Shown here: piece after piece, positions 12,267 to 23,056 of the stretch
Layout of the letters: each line of letters begins with the position of its first letter
Numbering within the stretch: position 1 is the first letter of the stretch
Assembly (NCBI GenBank): GCA_009823395.1
Contig: CM020513.1
Location: 9,341,501-9,405,500, forward strand
Source of the DNA: Thamnaconus septentrionalis
Lineage: Eukaryota; Chordata; Actinopteri; Tetraodontiformes; Monacanthidae
Length of the DNA stretch: 64,000 bases
Reading direction: 5' to 3'
The notes under the pieces: model-generated
What the model was told of the DNA's origin: nothing
Database searches by the model: none
Seen by the model: only the letters and a program-made list of their open reading frames with translations
Position numbers and translations under genes: made by a program

Positions 12267-12372
12267 GAAGGGCGAAGTTGAGGCAACTGGACGGGTTTTG
12301 CTATCTTGACGATGAGAGGCGAAACGTCTTCAAGATGGCAAAACCAGTCCAGTGCCCTCAACCTCACCCTTC
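12267..12372. repeat. 46-bp-arm foldback repeat
   Basis: The left arm (about 12267-12312) contains GAGGCAACTGGAC and GGTTTTGCTATCTTGA. The right arm (about 12327-12372) is its reverse complement with about seven mismatches and contains TCAAGATGGCAAAACC and GTCCAGTGCC. The spacer holds GAGAGGCGAAACGTCTTC. Sequences with the words GAGGCGAAACGTCTTCAAGA recur widely in fish genomes as an interspersed repeat, so this is probably a small mobile-element fragment or its paired ends. The family is not identified. The transcript could fold into a long hairpin. Confidence 0.7.
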
Positions 12373-12751
12373 CGCACTAAGACGACCCGGACGACTGAAA
12401 ACCTTCACAGGCGAATCCAGTCATTCCGCCGTCTCACACAAATCTACGTCGACGAGGAATTCCTGCGTCCCGTGTGCGCTCGGCTCGCGAGAGGCTAAGG
12501 TACGTAGGCGGAGGGTTGGGGAGAAGGGGCGACAGAAGACGTTCTGCCGAGAGGGAGGGCAAGAGTGGCTGGCATGTGGCTGCATGGCATCCTTGGGAAA
12601 GTTTGCAGCTCGCCCTCCCACTCCCTGGATCTGAGCTGGGGACAAATACCGCATGGAGCTGAGAGAGGATAGCCTGCTCGGAGTGTGCAGGGCCACGAGC
12701 ACACGGGAATGTTTCGCATCAAATGGAAAATGTTCACAGCCATTAGCCAGG

Positions 12752-12754
<3 letters not shown>

Positions 12755-12800
<46 letters not shown>

Positions 12801-12836
12801 CATCTCTCTCTCTCTCCCCCCCTCTCTCCCTCTCTT
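12755..12836. repeat. (CT)n tract, pure then interrupted
   Basis: About 42 bp of pure TC repeat, followed by roughly 40 bp of imperfect CT/CCC sequence. It is an all-pyrimidine strand over most of its length. Confidence 0.95.
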
Positions 12837-13316
12837 TCGTTCCGTCTGGCCATCTCTTCCCAAACTGTGTCAGAAGTTTGCTTCTATGTTTGGCTCTGCA
12901 CCCCTCGGCTTGTGATAAACAGTATTTTTAGTCCTGGTGTGGCTCAGCTTTCCTTTTTTGGATTTTTTTTTGCGTGAAATATTTATACAACAACCTCGAA
13001 ATATCGGGTTGCCAAAAAGAGGAGCTAAAGTAATGTTATGGTTTGCTCCCGGCTGCTTGCTGATATGTTCGCTGTGTCTGAATATGGGTACCCACTCGCA
13101 AAGGCTAAACACTTGATTTATTATTTTTTTAATCGTCGTCGACAGCATATGTCCTCCTTAATTTCAGAAGTTGTGCCACAGCCATTAATTACACACATTT
13201 TTTTGAGTTCCCCCCACATCAAACCCTTTGTTTACAGTATACGCTCAAGCATTTTGCTCCATTGCGATATCAATATTATTACATAATGGCTTTTAAAAGA
13301 CTGCTGTGAACACAAA

Positions 13317-13371
<55 letters not shown>
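13317..13371. repeat. Compound (CT)n(CA)n microsatellite
   Basis: A short CT run of six units is followed directly by a pure CA run of about 43 bp. Confidence 0.97.
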
Positions 13372-13373
<2 letters not shown>

Positions 13374-16300
13374 GCAGCAGTCACTTTCTTTGCGAGATAA
13401 AACAAGCACAGGCTTGTCGCCACGTTAACCAGCAGGTGTCCGATAAACTGCCGGCACTTTGCATAGGAGATTCAGGTGTGTTGTGAATTTGCTTGAATTT
13501 GATTATTGCAGTGTTGTTGCTGCTTGAGTTATAACTAAAAACATTCCGCCAACAGACGCGTGTCTAAAGAGCAGAGTGTGCGGCGATGTGTGAGCTGGAG
13601 CCCCTACATAAACTGATTTCACAACACAACTTAAACTGTTTGTTTTGTATCTCTTTATTCCCCCGTTTGTCGCTGTGTCTGTAAACTGAGATCACAACAC
13701 AACAGGTTCCATTTGGTGACGCACGCATCACCTGCGAGTTTTGCATTTTCTTATTTGTCTCAAAACATGGCCACAAAAGTCTGTTACCTTTTCTAGCAGC
13801 TGTGCCAACTCCATCATCTAAATGAAGATGCCATATTCCAAGAATCCCTTGTCCACTTTGTTGGTGTGTTCAGTGTGTCATCTGCGTAATTAATGTCTTT
13901 TTGGCTGTGCATCCCCCTTTCGTCTTTCCTTATTTTCTGAACACGCAGTCAAAGAAAATGCCTGGCGACTTCACAGACTTTGTCACGCGGCACTGCCTCA
14001 ACACTTGCAACATTTGCTATTCCACTGAATCCACTGAAGAACTCCGAGCCCATAGAACAGTGAGCATGTATGGAACAATGGTGCAGGACATAGTCCTCAC
14101 TCTCCCTTACACTGCTTTATGTTAAAGCTAATTAAAAAAAAAAAAAAAAAACTTAACTAACTTCTAAAAATTGTCCTTTCCATTTATTTGTCACATACGC
14201 ATGTTGACATTCCATCACCAACCAGTGTGCTGTGAATATTTTAAAACTGCAACACAATATTGCCACATAAACATACAGAATATTCATGCTTTGTGTGCAC
14301 ACTGTTTGCATTGGATTCCTTCGCTTCTACCACCCACAAACTCTACCTCGAGGCTTAACCGGGGTTCTCTTTCTTCTTCTGAGCCCACTTCCCTGCCTCT
14401 CGCTTGCTCCTGGTGACGACACTCTTTTGGAATTCACTTCTTGCTGCTGTCAAGAGGGGAAGAGAGAGAGAGTGGCTATGTTGTACAGATCTCTCTTTGC
14501 TCGGCATCCACTAACCAGGACCATTTGGTGTCTCCTTTTCTTGCACTCTTTTCTTTACCCCTCCTGTAGTCTTTTGTTATTTTTACATCCCCCCAACCCC
14601 ATAACCCCCCAGTATATGCTGTCTTCCTGTCTGGGTTATGGCTATTTAACATTATTTGTCTGGAAAGCTCTATGTGCGCTGGGGTTTCCACGGCCTCTGG
14701 GGTGGCAGTCGGGGCTGTAAATGATTTGCAGTGAATATTCTGGAGTGGAGGACCAAGGTTTGAGACGTGTTTCTGCTGGAGGCAGTTGCATTGTATGCTT
14801 ATTTGTTGAGCCCGCTTGGGCCTTCGTGCATGCATCCCGCTGCACAGTTTACTGACGCCATTCAAGACAATTGCGCGCCACTGCAGACACACGATGTGCG
14901 GCGTGTCTCCAGTGGATGTGTGGCAGAGAGGCATGGTGGGCTTACCGCGGAATCCTCTGGAGGCTTTTAAAGGCACAACCTCCTCCTCTCTCGCTGCACC
15001 CAGGCACGCTGTAGATTGATGGGGGAGGTGTTGCCTCTGCTCATTCATCCATCAAACACTTTATTTGGGTTTTAGAGGAAAGGAAAAGGGGTGAAAAGGA
15101 AGGAATAAAGGAAAAAAAGACTTCCAAGATGATCAGAGTAGGGGGGGTGGGGGGTGGAAGGTTCAGGGGTTGAGTAAGAGGAGCCCCCCTCACGCACACA
15201 CACAGACCCCGTCTACCTCCCCTTTGCTCTGCCTTGCCCCCCGCCTCCCACACCTCCCTTTAAGCAGATGCTGGAAAAGAAGCCTTACCCTTCTGACCTC
15301 CTGCCATTCTCCAGCCCCATCGCTGATAACAAAAGAGAGATAAAGCCAAATGGGGGCAGATTTAGTGCAGATTAGCGGGCAGGTTTGTGATTTTCACTCA
15401 GCTCTCTGTCATGTGTGAGTGTGCATGCTTACGTTTGTGTGTGCCTGGTTAACGTGGGGTGCTCTTTGCTGATTGTGGAACGGGGTGGATGTAGAGTGGT
15501 TGGTGGTCTTTGTCTGCCATCGCAGCTGGGTTGGGTTTAGGACAGTGAGGGCCGAGAAGTTTCTAAGCTGGCAGTGGAAACAAATACTGCAGCGCCGGCC
15601 CTCATCTCTGCCTAAAGTACAATGAGATTTATGGGCAGACAAAACTATAAAAAGAAACTCCAAACTCAAACTGTACCTATGTAACCATGTGATTCTGTCT
15701 GATTGTTGTCTTGTATGTCTTCTTTTTTACTCAAAACCTTTGTCCCTATATGTCACACGTTGACTGATTTGACTACACACACTGACCACAGAGGAAGGCA
15801 CATGTTTGGGTTTGTATGTTACATCCGGGAGAGGGAGAAGGACTTCCACTTCAATCTTGGTAGCCGTGGCCACATTACATAGTAAAACCTTTCCATGTAC
15901 ATTAAGGGCCATCATGTGTCCCGCAGAAAAGTTGACACCCCTGAATCAACTATTGAACAAATACATTTGGTCTGCTGCTCGTGTCCGATAGATGTGCCTT
16001 ATATAACTGAAGTTGAACTAACACAAGATGAGTGAGATACGGGATGCATTCGAATATAAATTTGCCATAATCATTCTTCCTGTTGTACCTTTATAGTACA
16101 GAAGAGATTGGGTGGCATCGTCTCATCGTGCTTTTCCTCCTGACATGTTAGAATTAAATCATTCATTTTCCAAATAAAAGTTGCTTTTGCACACAGAGTC
16201 AAATGAGCTAAATCCCAAAGTTTTGTGATGTAAAATTATGAAAATTTGAATTTTTGACCAGAAAGGCGACCAGGTTGGCTTATCCTTTCGGCTGTGTGAA

Positions 16301-18172
16301 AGTGTTTGTTTCCTTTGGGAAGCTTTTCCAAATGCAGACCTCATGGTGTAGCCCTCAGAGGCCCTATTTGAATCACAAATGTCTTTCATTTCTCAATCGC
16401 TCACAGGTTTTGGTCAGTTGAGGAATTTTGGGACCCATTAAAGCCCACTGACAATGACTTTCACCCCTGGGACCACCGCAGGGGTCCGCCCCCCTACTGA
16501 CCCCTCCATTGCTGCCCAGTTATAGCTCCAATGGTTCTGCTCCCGGGTTCTGATTGGTTCGCACGTAGCACCCAGAAACAACCCCGCTGGGGTCAATGTC
16601 TCTTTTCATTCTATGGCTCCCTTCCTCCTAGCCGCCTTGTTCTGGCTCAAGTCTGGACTTATCAAAGACAATCCAGTTCTGTCATGTGGCCAAATCATTT
16701 TGACACCCATTTAGCATGCTCATCAGCAGACTGTTATGAATATTCAAGTTGGTCCCAGGGGCCAGTGAGAGGATCAATCGACGAGACAAGAATCATGGGG
16801 GCTGTGCGTTCAAGAGAGGGGAAACAGTAACACAAAGCTGAATTGCTTATATATGGGACATTTGTTGCAGAATGTATTAAAACACAAATACTGTGAAATT
16901 GGATGCAATAGAATTGTTACATTTATAACTCATTTGAGATAAGTCAATTTTGGTAAACACCGACTTGTGTTGTCCTACTTAAAGAGGAATGAGTTGCTAA
17001 TTTGAGGGGTTATAAATTTACAGTGTTGCATTGCAACAAGTGTTCCCTAATTCCCTTTAGGAACATGTAACATCTGCTGTCTTTGACCCTCGTCTCACTT
17101 GTTTATGTTGAGAATTTTCAGTGACTTCATTATTACGGAAACCCTTTTGGTGCCGCTTGTGACATGCATACGACTTTGATCCTCTCGGCCTGTCAACCAC
17201 TGGTTATGAATGTTTTGCACCCTGTGAGAACCAACTACCAAGTTGAGCCAGAAAAAGAGCCTGTCTGTCTCATTGTTGCCGATGTCAAAAACCTCCAGGA
17301 ACAAATCCAAGCTGATACAAATGATCGTTTGGACTTTGAGAATGTGGCGCCGTTCCAAGTTTGGACGCTTCAGCGCTTATAGATCAGAGGTAGAAGAGTG
17401 TCAAGGGCGCCGCATCTGCATGAACAGCTGACATTTGTCAACCAACTTTTAGCCCAAGTTTTAAGTTATTTGTGGTTTGCATAGATACAGAAATAACCTC
17501 ATGTATTTGACCTAAAAGGCCGATTTGTAACATAAAAAAAAAATCTGTTGCTGTTAAATGGAACAGCAAATGAATGTTTTGACTAAGACAGCAGGTCCAC
17601 TTGTAAGGAAACGGTCACACTTTGCAACCACACGTCTGCAGTAGCTTAGAACGTGGATCTGCAATGGTTTGATGATTTCACCCTGACATCACAGCTGTTA
17701 TGAGAGGAAAAAAAACAGCAAGCAAGACTTTTGCAAAATACTTTCTTATAATTAAGTGACTACTAACTATTACTTACAACTCTAAACCAATAACTTACAC
17801 CAATAACTGAATTATTAAAAGAATCAATAAAATAACTTTTGATAAGTTGCAAGGAACTTTGCCTGTCTTTTCAGTCTCTTAATGTCTTTTCTGGCCGTTA
17901 ATCTTTTGTGAGAACAAGACGGCCGCAGTCCATAGGTTGAAAGAATCTGGACTTTGTGAACTAAAATGGTGTTAAAGTCACAGCTTTCAGTCCTGTGACT
18001 GAGTAGTGCTCACACTTGTTCATCTCTCTGTTGGCCTTTTGCTCTCCATCTGTTTCCTTTTGCAATTCACTTTAGCGTGGATGTATGCACAGATGGGCGT
18101 AGAGATAATTGGTCAACAAACCAGTCTTGATGATGTGGTTAGCCTGTTCCTGGACCTCTCTCCCTCTGTGTA

Positions 18173-18208
18173 TGTGTGTGTGCGTGTGTGTGTGTGTGTG
18201 CGCGCGCA
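18173..18208. repeat. (TG)n with CG interruptions
   Basis: Alternating purine-pyrimidine TG/CG sequence of about 36 bp, of the kind that can adopt Z-DNA. Confidence 0.93.
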
Positions 18209-20124
18209 CTAGGTTTGTCATGTAGGGGGGGACCCTGCTGCTTTGAACGTCCCTCCTTTAGCCCTACTGTATTTCACTCAGTAGTGAGGGGGTCAGAGCT
18301 GGGCCACCCACATCTCACCACTCCCAAACCTCGAAAAGTCACTACTTGTGACACGCCTCCAGAAAGCTGGCCTCCATGTCCATGTGTATGTGCAGCTTAT
18401 GTGTTTATTTTTAACTTTAGAAAAATGTTTGATCATTCCCAGTTCCAGGAGTCATAAGTGATGGTCTCCTCTTTAGTTACAGATGTTCTGGGCCAGATTT
18501 CCAAGCTACACGACACATGACGTTAGAGGACAAACAACAGTGTTGTTTTTGTATAAATAGATTTTGGAAATAAATTTTTTAAAAATTCCACAAATGAGTC
18601 AGAATTCTGAACACAGTCATCAGCTTTGCCACACCAAAATACCGGGTTTTTAGCGTCTGTAGGCTGTAATGTCAATCATCAGTCTTTGATCTCTCAGCGC
18701 CGGTCATGTTCCCTTCAGGAAACATTTTCAACTGTACAGTTTCAAATTTTAGCAAAGGGGGAGGGGTCGTCCGTCTAAAAGAGTCCTAGTCCATCTTTGT
18801 CACAGGCCATATCTGTCATTAACTTCACATTATTGTTTTCCGTGTTGCAAATGCTTGGTTCTCTCTTTGTGGTTGCACCCGCCGCCTCTGATGACTCACA
18901 GGGGTTTTCGCGGAGCTCCTTGCTAGCGATTGGGGACAGTGGTGAAGCTAGTAGCTGTTTTTGAGGCATTTTAAAGGAAGGTCTTCTTGCTTTATGGCCA
19001 AGGCGAGGTCGGTTTCTCACAGTCATATAAGAATAGAGCTTGTCAAAATGAAAGCAGTGGTAATCAATTTCTGGAAACAATACTCTGGTCCCACTAGTTA
19101 GTCACACTGAATGAGTTTGAGTCTCATTCTTAACAGTGCTGGTTTGGTTATTGGTTTACTCAGTCTTCACATACATATAACCTTTTTTTTGTTGCCAGCA
19201 GTTCGCCTGGACCAGTGAGATTTTCGATCTGGAAGCATGTTCATCCATCTTGGAAAGCTCCCCTGTGCTCTCAAATATGACTGGTTGGGAAAAAGCAGAA
19301 GTAATTTTGAGCTACAAATAATAGCTGTTGCTCAGAAATTATTGTGAAAGTTGCATTTTTATGAAAGCAAAAATCAGACTTGGTTTTTGTGATAAGAGAA
19401 AAAAACAACACATTAAATGCTGGCAGACAACAGGTTTGCCCATCGCCTTCCTTTTGCCACCTTTCTCTGCACACTTTCCAAAATGGATATGTGAAATAAA
19501 TCCAATGAATTCAAGGATTTGGGCCATCTGGCGAGATGGTTTGAATCTGAGCAGCCTCATTACAAGACCTCCAAACGGTCATGTCTGAAGATATTGTGCA
19601 GTTCGTACTTGTTGACCCTCCATAATCAGACAGTTAGAGTGGCCAGACAGATGATGCCCATCCCGTCAGCTTGTTGCTGTGGGCAGTGGGGTAGATAATA
19701 ATCAACAGCTTGACTGTGTCAGTGCCAGGTTAGGCTACCCCTGTTGGTCTGGCTGAGGGAGACGACTGAGGGTCAACAGGAAGTAACAAAGATGAGGACG
19801 TACTGTACATCAGGGTGCTAATACTCAGACATGTAAAAACACATTGTATGGTTAATTCTTTTTTTCTTTTACCAACAGCCATCCAAGTGTTGGAAAACAG
19901 TCTCTCAAAAGTATGAAGACAAGAAATATGATGCAATGCCAGGCACAGAGCGGCAGCAACAGAGCACCTCTCCATAGGACGTCACGCGTGGGTCAGACTC
20001 TCTGTTTTGGCCCACCTGAGTGACATCATGAACTTGGAATATTTGGCCAGAGCTGATCTGCGCTGCTGCCGTCAGCTTCTTCTGCACGTAAGTGAGATGG
20101 TTCTTCTTTTTATATCTGTACGGC

Positions 20125-20184
20125 AGCTATAATTATCTGCAAATTAAACTCACTTCCTTGATTGTTGGACAAATAATGCATTAA
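20125..20184 (+). repeat. 60-bp block, copy 1 of a direct duplication
   Basis: Begins AGCTATAATTATCTGC and ends CAAATAATGCATTAA. It matches 22367-22426 at 59 of 60 positions in the same orientation, 2,242 bp apart. The single difference is T versus A inside the run after CTGCAAA. The flanking sequence on both sides is unrelated between the copies. It holds homeodomain-like TAATTA and ATGCATTAA words and an ATTGTT word that resembles a SOX site. It is not part of any repeat family I recognise. It could be a duplicated cis-regulatory block. Confidence 0.9.
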
Positions 20185-22366
20185 GAATAGTCAGTGGCGT
20201 CCCGCTACTGTCCCGCTTCCGGTTGGTCAACATGACATTTCCGTCAGGTCTGACAAGCCATATATCAACATTGCGACCATCAGTTTTCCTGCGTGCGAGC
20301 ACGCACGTGCATGCGTGTTGTTTGTGGTGACATACTAAAAACAAATCCGCTCTCAGAAGCCACCTGAGCTTTTCACCCGGCTTCATTCTTGAATGTGAGA
20401 TTCAAGGCTTTTTCTATCCATGTGAGAAAAACCTTCCGTCGCTCTGAGTCGATGGGAACGGAAGCAGTGGTGTGGCACCAGATGCATCACTTTTTTTTCT
20501 CCTCCTTATTTATGTCACAATAAAAATATTCAGCGGCTCTGTAAATTGGGACCTTCTTCCAGACTGTGGGAATTTCTGGTGACTCGTGCAAAAGTCGGCC
20601 GAGGGTTCATCTCCGTGTTGGGAAGTAAACAACTGCTGTGAATCTCTTCTCACATCTGTATTATTGCCTTTATCCAAAGGGAAATCTTTCAGGTTCAAAA
20701 GCCAGTAGTCAATACAATGATAATTCAGCAACTTAATATCATATTCCCTTTGGTGCCGCCACCATCGCATAAAAAGCATTAACCATTAAAGAGACAAACA
20801 GAAATGTTCATGGACGTGTCCGACGCACCATATTTACAGTCATTAGTAGCGATGTCAAATGTTTTTACACTTCACCACATCCTGACGGTCTCATTAGTCT
20901 AAGTGGGAGCAGCAAGAGTGGAACAGCCTGTCAGCAGAAGCGCTGATTAAATGTATACCAACGAGCCTCTCCGGACCTGACAAATAAAGCTGAGGAGCAC
21001 AGGGCCACGGAAAACGCGGCCGACGTACGTCAGGACGGTGACACGGGAAGCAAACTGGGGCACCCTGCCGGTCGGAGGTGATGCTGAACACGTGTAGAGC
21101 AGGAAACAAAGAGGCTGTGAAGGGGGGAGCGGAAGGTTTGTCAGAATACGGACTCGGCCCTTGTTTTTCCTGAGTTGGGGGAAAAAATGAAAATAATGCC
21201 ATGCTGCTGCCACGGTACCGTATTTGCAACACCTTGAAAGTGACTCAGCCTCTCCAGTAAACAACCAGCAGATGTAAAAATGGGTTTGTCCCTTTCTCCT
21301 TGTCGTGGCGAGGCTCACTTCCTGTTGCTGGCCCCCAGGGTGAGTCGCGCACAATGGCCCAAACGCCACCCGCACCAACCCCCAGAGCGGATGGTCGGGG
21401 GGCTGCCAGGCGTGGTGACAGAGGAGTTTATTTGTTTTGCTATTTGTCTGGAGCGCAGAAATAGTTTTCCAGCTCCTCCTTGATTCGACAGATCGCGCCG
21501 GCCGGCCGCCTGCCCGCCCGCCCGCCCGACCGCCTGCCAGCGGATGCTGGGTGTGATCTTGTTTCTTGTTGTGATTATGTGAATCCGTAGAGGAAGGTTG
21601 TATTTCTGAGGAGCCCCGTTTAAAGGGGAGGGAGGGGTGGGAGGACGCCGCTTGCTGTGATTAGCGCCCGGCCACGTCCTGGGTCAGCTCGGAGGGCTGA
21701 AGTGTCTGGAGCAGCTGGGGGATTTCCACCGGCTCTCAGCTCCACTGCAATTATTATTACCTACAGTGGAGCCGCGGCTCTCAGGCACACTTTTTTTTTT
21801 TTTTTTTGCAGGGGGGGAGGGGCGCGTTACACAACACTACAACCTTTTACTGTACGGCGGGAGACCAATCATGGGTAGGCCTCACATGTGGTTTAAATGC
21901 TGCACAGTTAATGGCCTCAATTTTTCATCAGCCGATGTTATTAGATGCGAGCAGATGAGGAGATTAAAGGGTGGGAACTGCTCTGGTGACATTTGGTTGT
22001 CGCCGTCGGAGTTTATGGCGTCTTAGGTTGAACGGTGGAAAATGCAAATGTTTCATAGATAGATAGATAGACAGACAGATACATAGATAGGAAATGCAAT
22101 GCATTTGTTTCGTAATTCCAAAATAAAATGCAAAAGGAAACACAGTCAAATCGTGACGTCCATACAGTAGACAGATAGACAAATGGACCGATGGACAGAC
22201 GTGACAACCTACTGACTTACTGACTGATATTGTGTCTGATCCACCGCCTGCCTATCCGAGGGAGCGTCCAGTGGAGCGAGGCCGGGGCCGCCGGGCCCCT
22301 GCCAGAAAAAGCACGAGCAGTTAATGGTTCGGAACTGTGACTTATCTTGGCCATCGGCAAAACAAA
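20185..22366. other. Spacer between the two 60-bp copies
   Basis: No gene is recognised. It contains a short GCCC repeat (about 21506-21530), a T18 run near 21790 and the GATA microsatellite. The open frames on both strands near 20900-21380 overlap each other and show no domain. Confidence 0.45.
22055..22090. repeat. (GATA)n / (GACA)n microsatellite
   Basis: ATAGATAGATAGATAG followed by two ACAG units and further GATA-like units, imperfect, about 36 bp. Confidence 0.9.
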
Positions 22367-22426
22367 AGCTATAATTATCTGCAAAATAAACTCACTTCCT
22401 TGATTGTTGGACAAATAATGCATTAA
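22367..22426 (+). repeat. 60-bp block, copy 2 of a direct duplication
   Basis: Same 60-bp block as at 20125-20184, with one substitution. Its neighbourhood (about 22310-22460) is non-repetitive and continues with similar TTATC, TTAATGG and GATAAACGG words, which makes this copy the more likely original. That ordering is inference. Confidence 0.9.
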
Positions 22427-23017
22427 ACAGCTGGAGATAAACGGTTGCTTTTTATCGCCGCGTCGCCAGCCTTGTTGTAGAAGGTGGGTTGGGGTCGGGG
22501 GGGCGGCTCCGGCCACCGAAAGTGAAAGGCCTTTTCTCATGAGTGGCCCCTCCTTGGCTCCCTTTTTTTTTCTCTCTCTCTCTCCAGCATTCCAGGGCTT
22601 CATAAAATATCAACTCCTTAATAAATGCAGTTTTTTTCCCCCTAGCTGAGAAAACTGGATCAAATGGCCCCTAATTTTCCGACCTGCCTTCTTGTGTGTG
22701 TCAGCATTGTGTCTCCCAAGGCCTTCTTTATATAGGCCCTAATATTATTTTTGGCCCCTCTTTTTTTTTTTTTTTTTCTTCAGACACGTACCTCCCGTTC
22801 CTCCAACTCTCTCTGGCCCACCTCCACCAGGACCGCGGAAGGCTGGCACCCGCCACAAACCCTGAGCCAGTCCCGGGCAGCTGGGATCTGGGGGGAGCTC
22901 CCCGCAGCTCTGCAGCGTGCTGGCAGTGCCCGTCTCTCTCCTGCCCCCGCCACTCTTAATTCTGGCTTTTTACTCGCGGCCAGCTTCAGAATACAATACA
23001 GTGGAGCCCTGTGCTGT

Positions 23018-23056
<39 letters not shown>

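Larger units (their letters stand above)
12373..20124. other. Long non-coding stretch, no gene recognised
   Basis: Apart from the microsatellites listed separately, I see no repeat family or gene. The minus-strand frame at 14476-15048 is 190 codons and not low-complexity, but it contains no domain I recognise. The + frame at 17164-17382 is short yet protein-like in composition (see findings). An A19 run lies at 14132-14150. The segment 16430-16830 has the feel of an old interspersed repeat, but I cannot place it. Confidence 0.45.

Noticed and set aside
14476..15048. 190-codon minus frame that is not low-complexity
   Set aside because: I recognise no domain, and there are open frames on the other strand over much of it. 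It could be chance; a protein search would decide.
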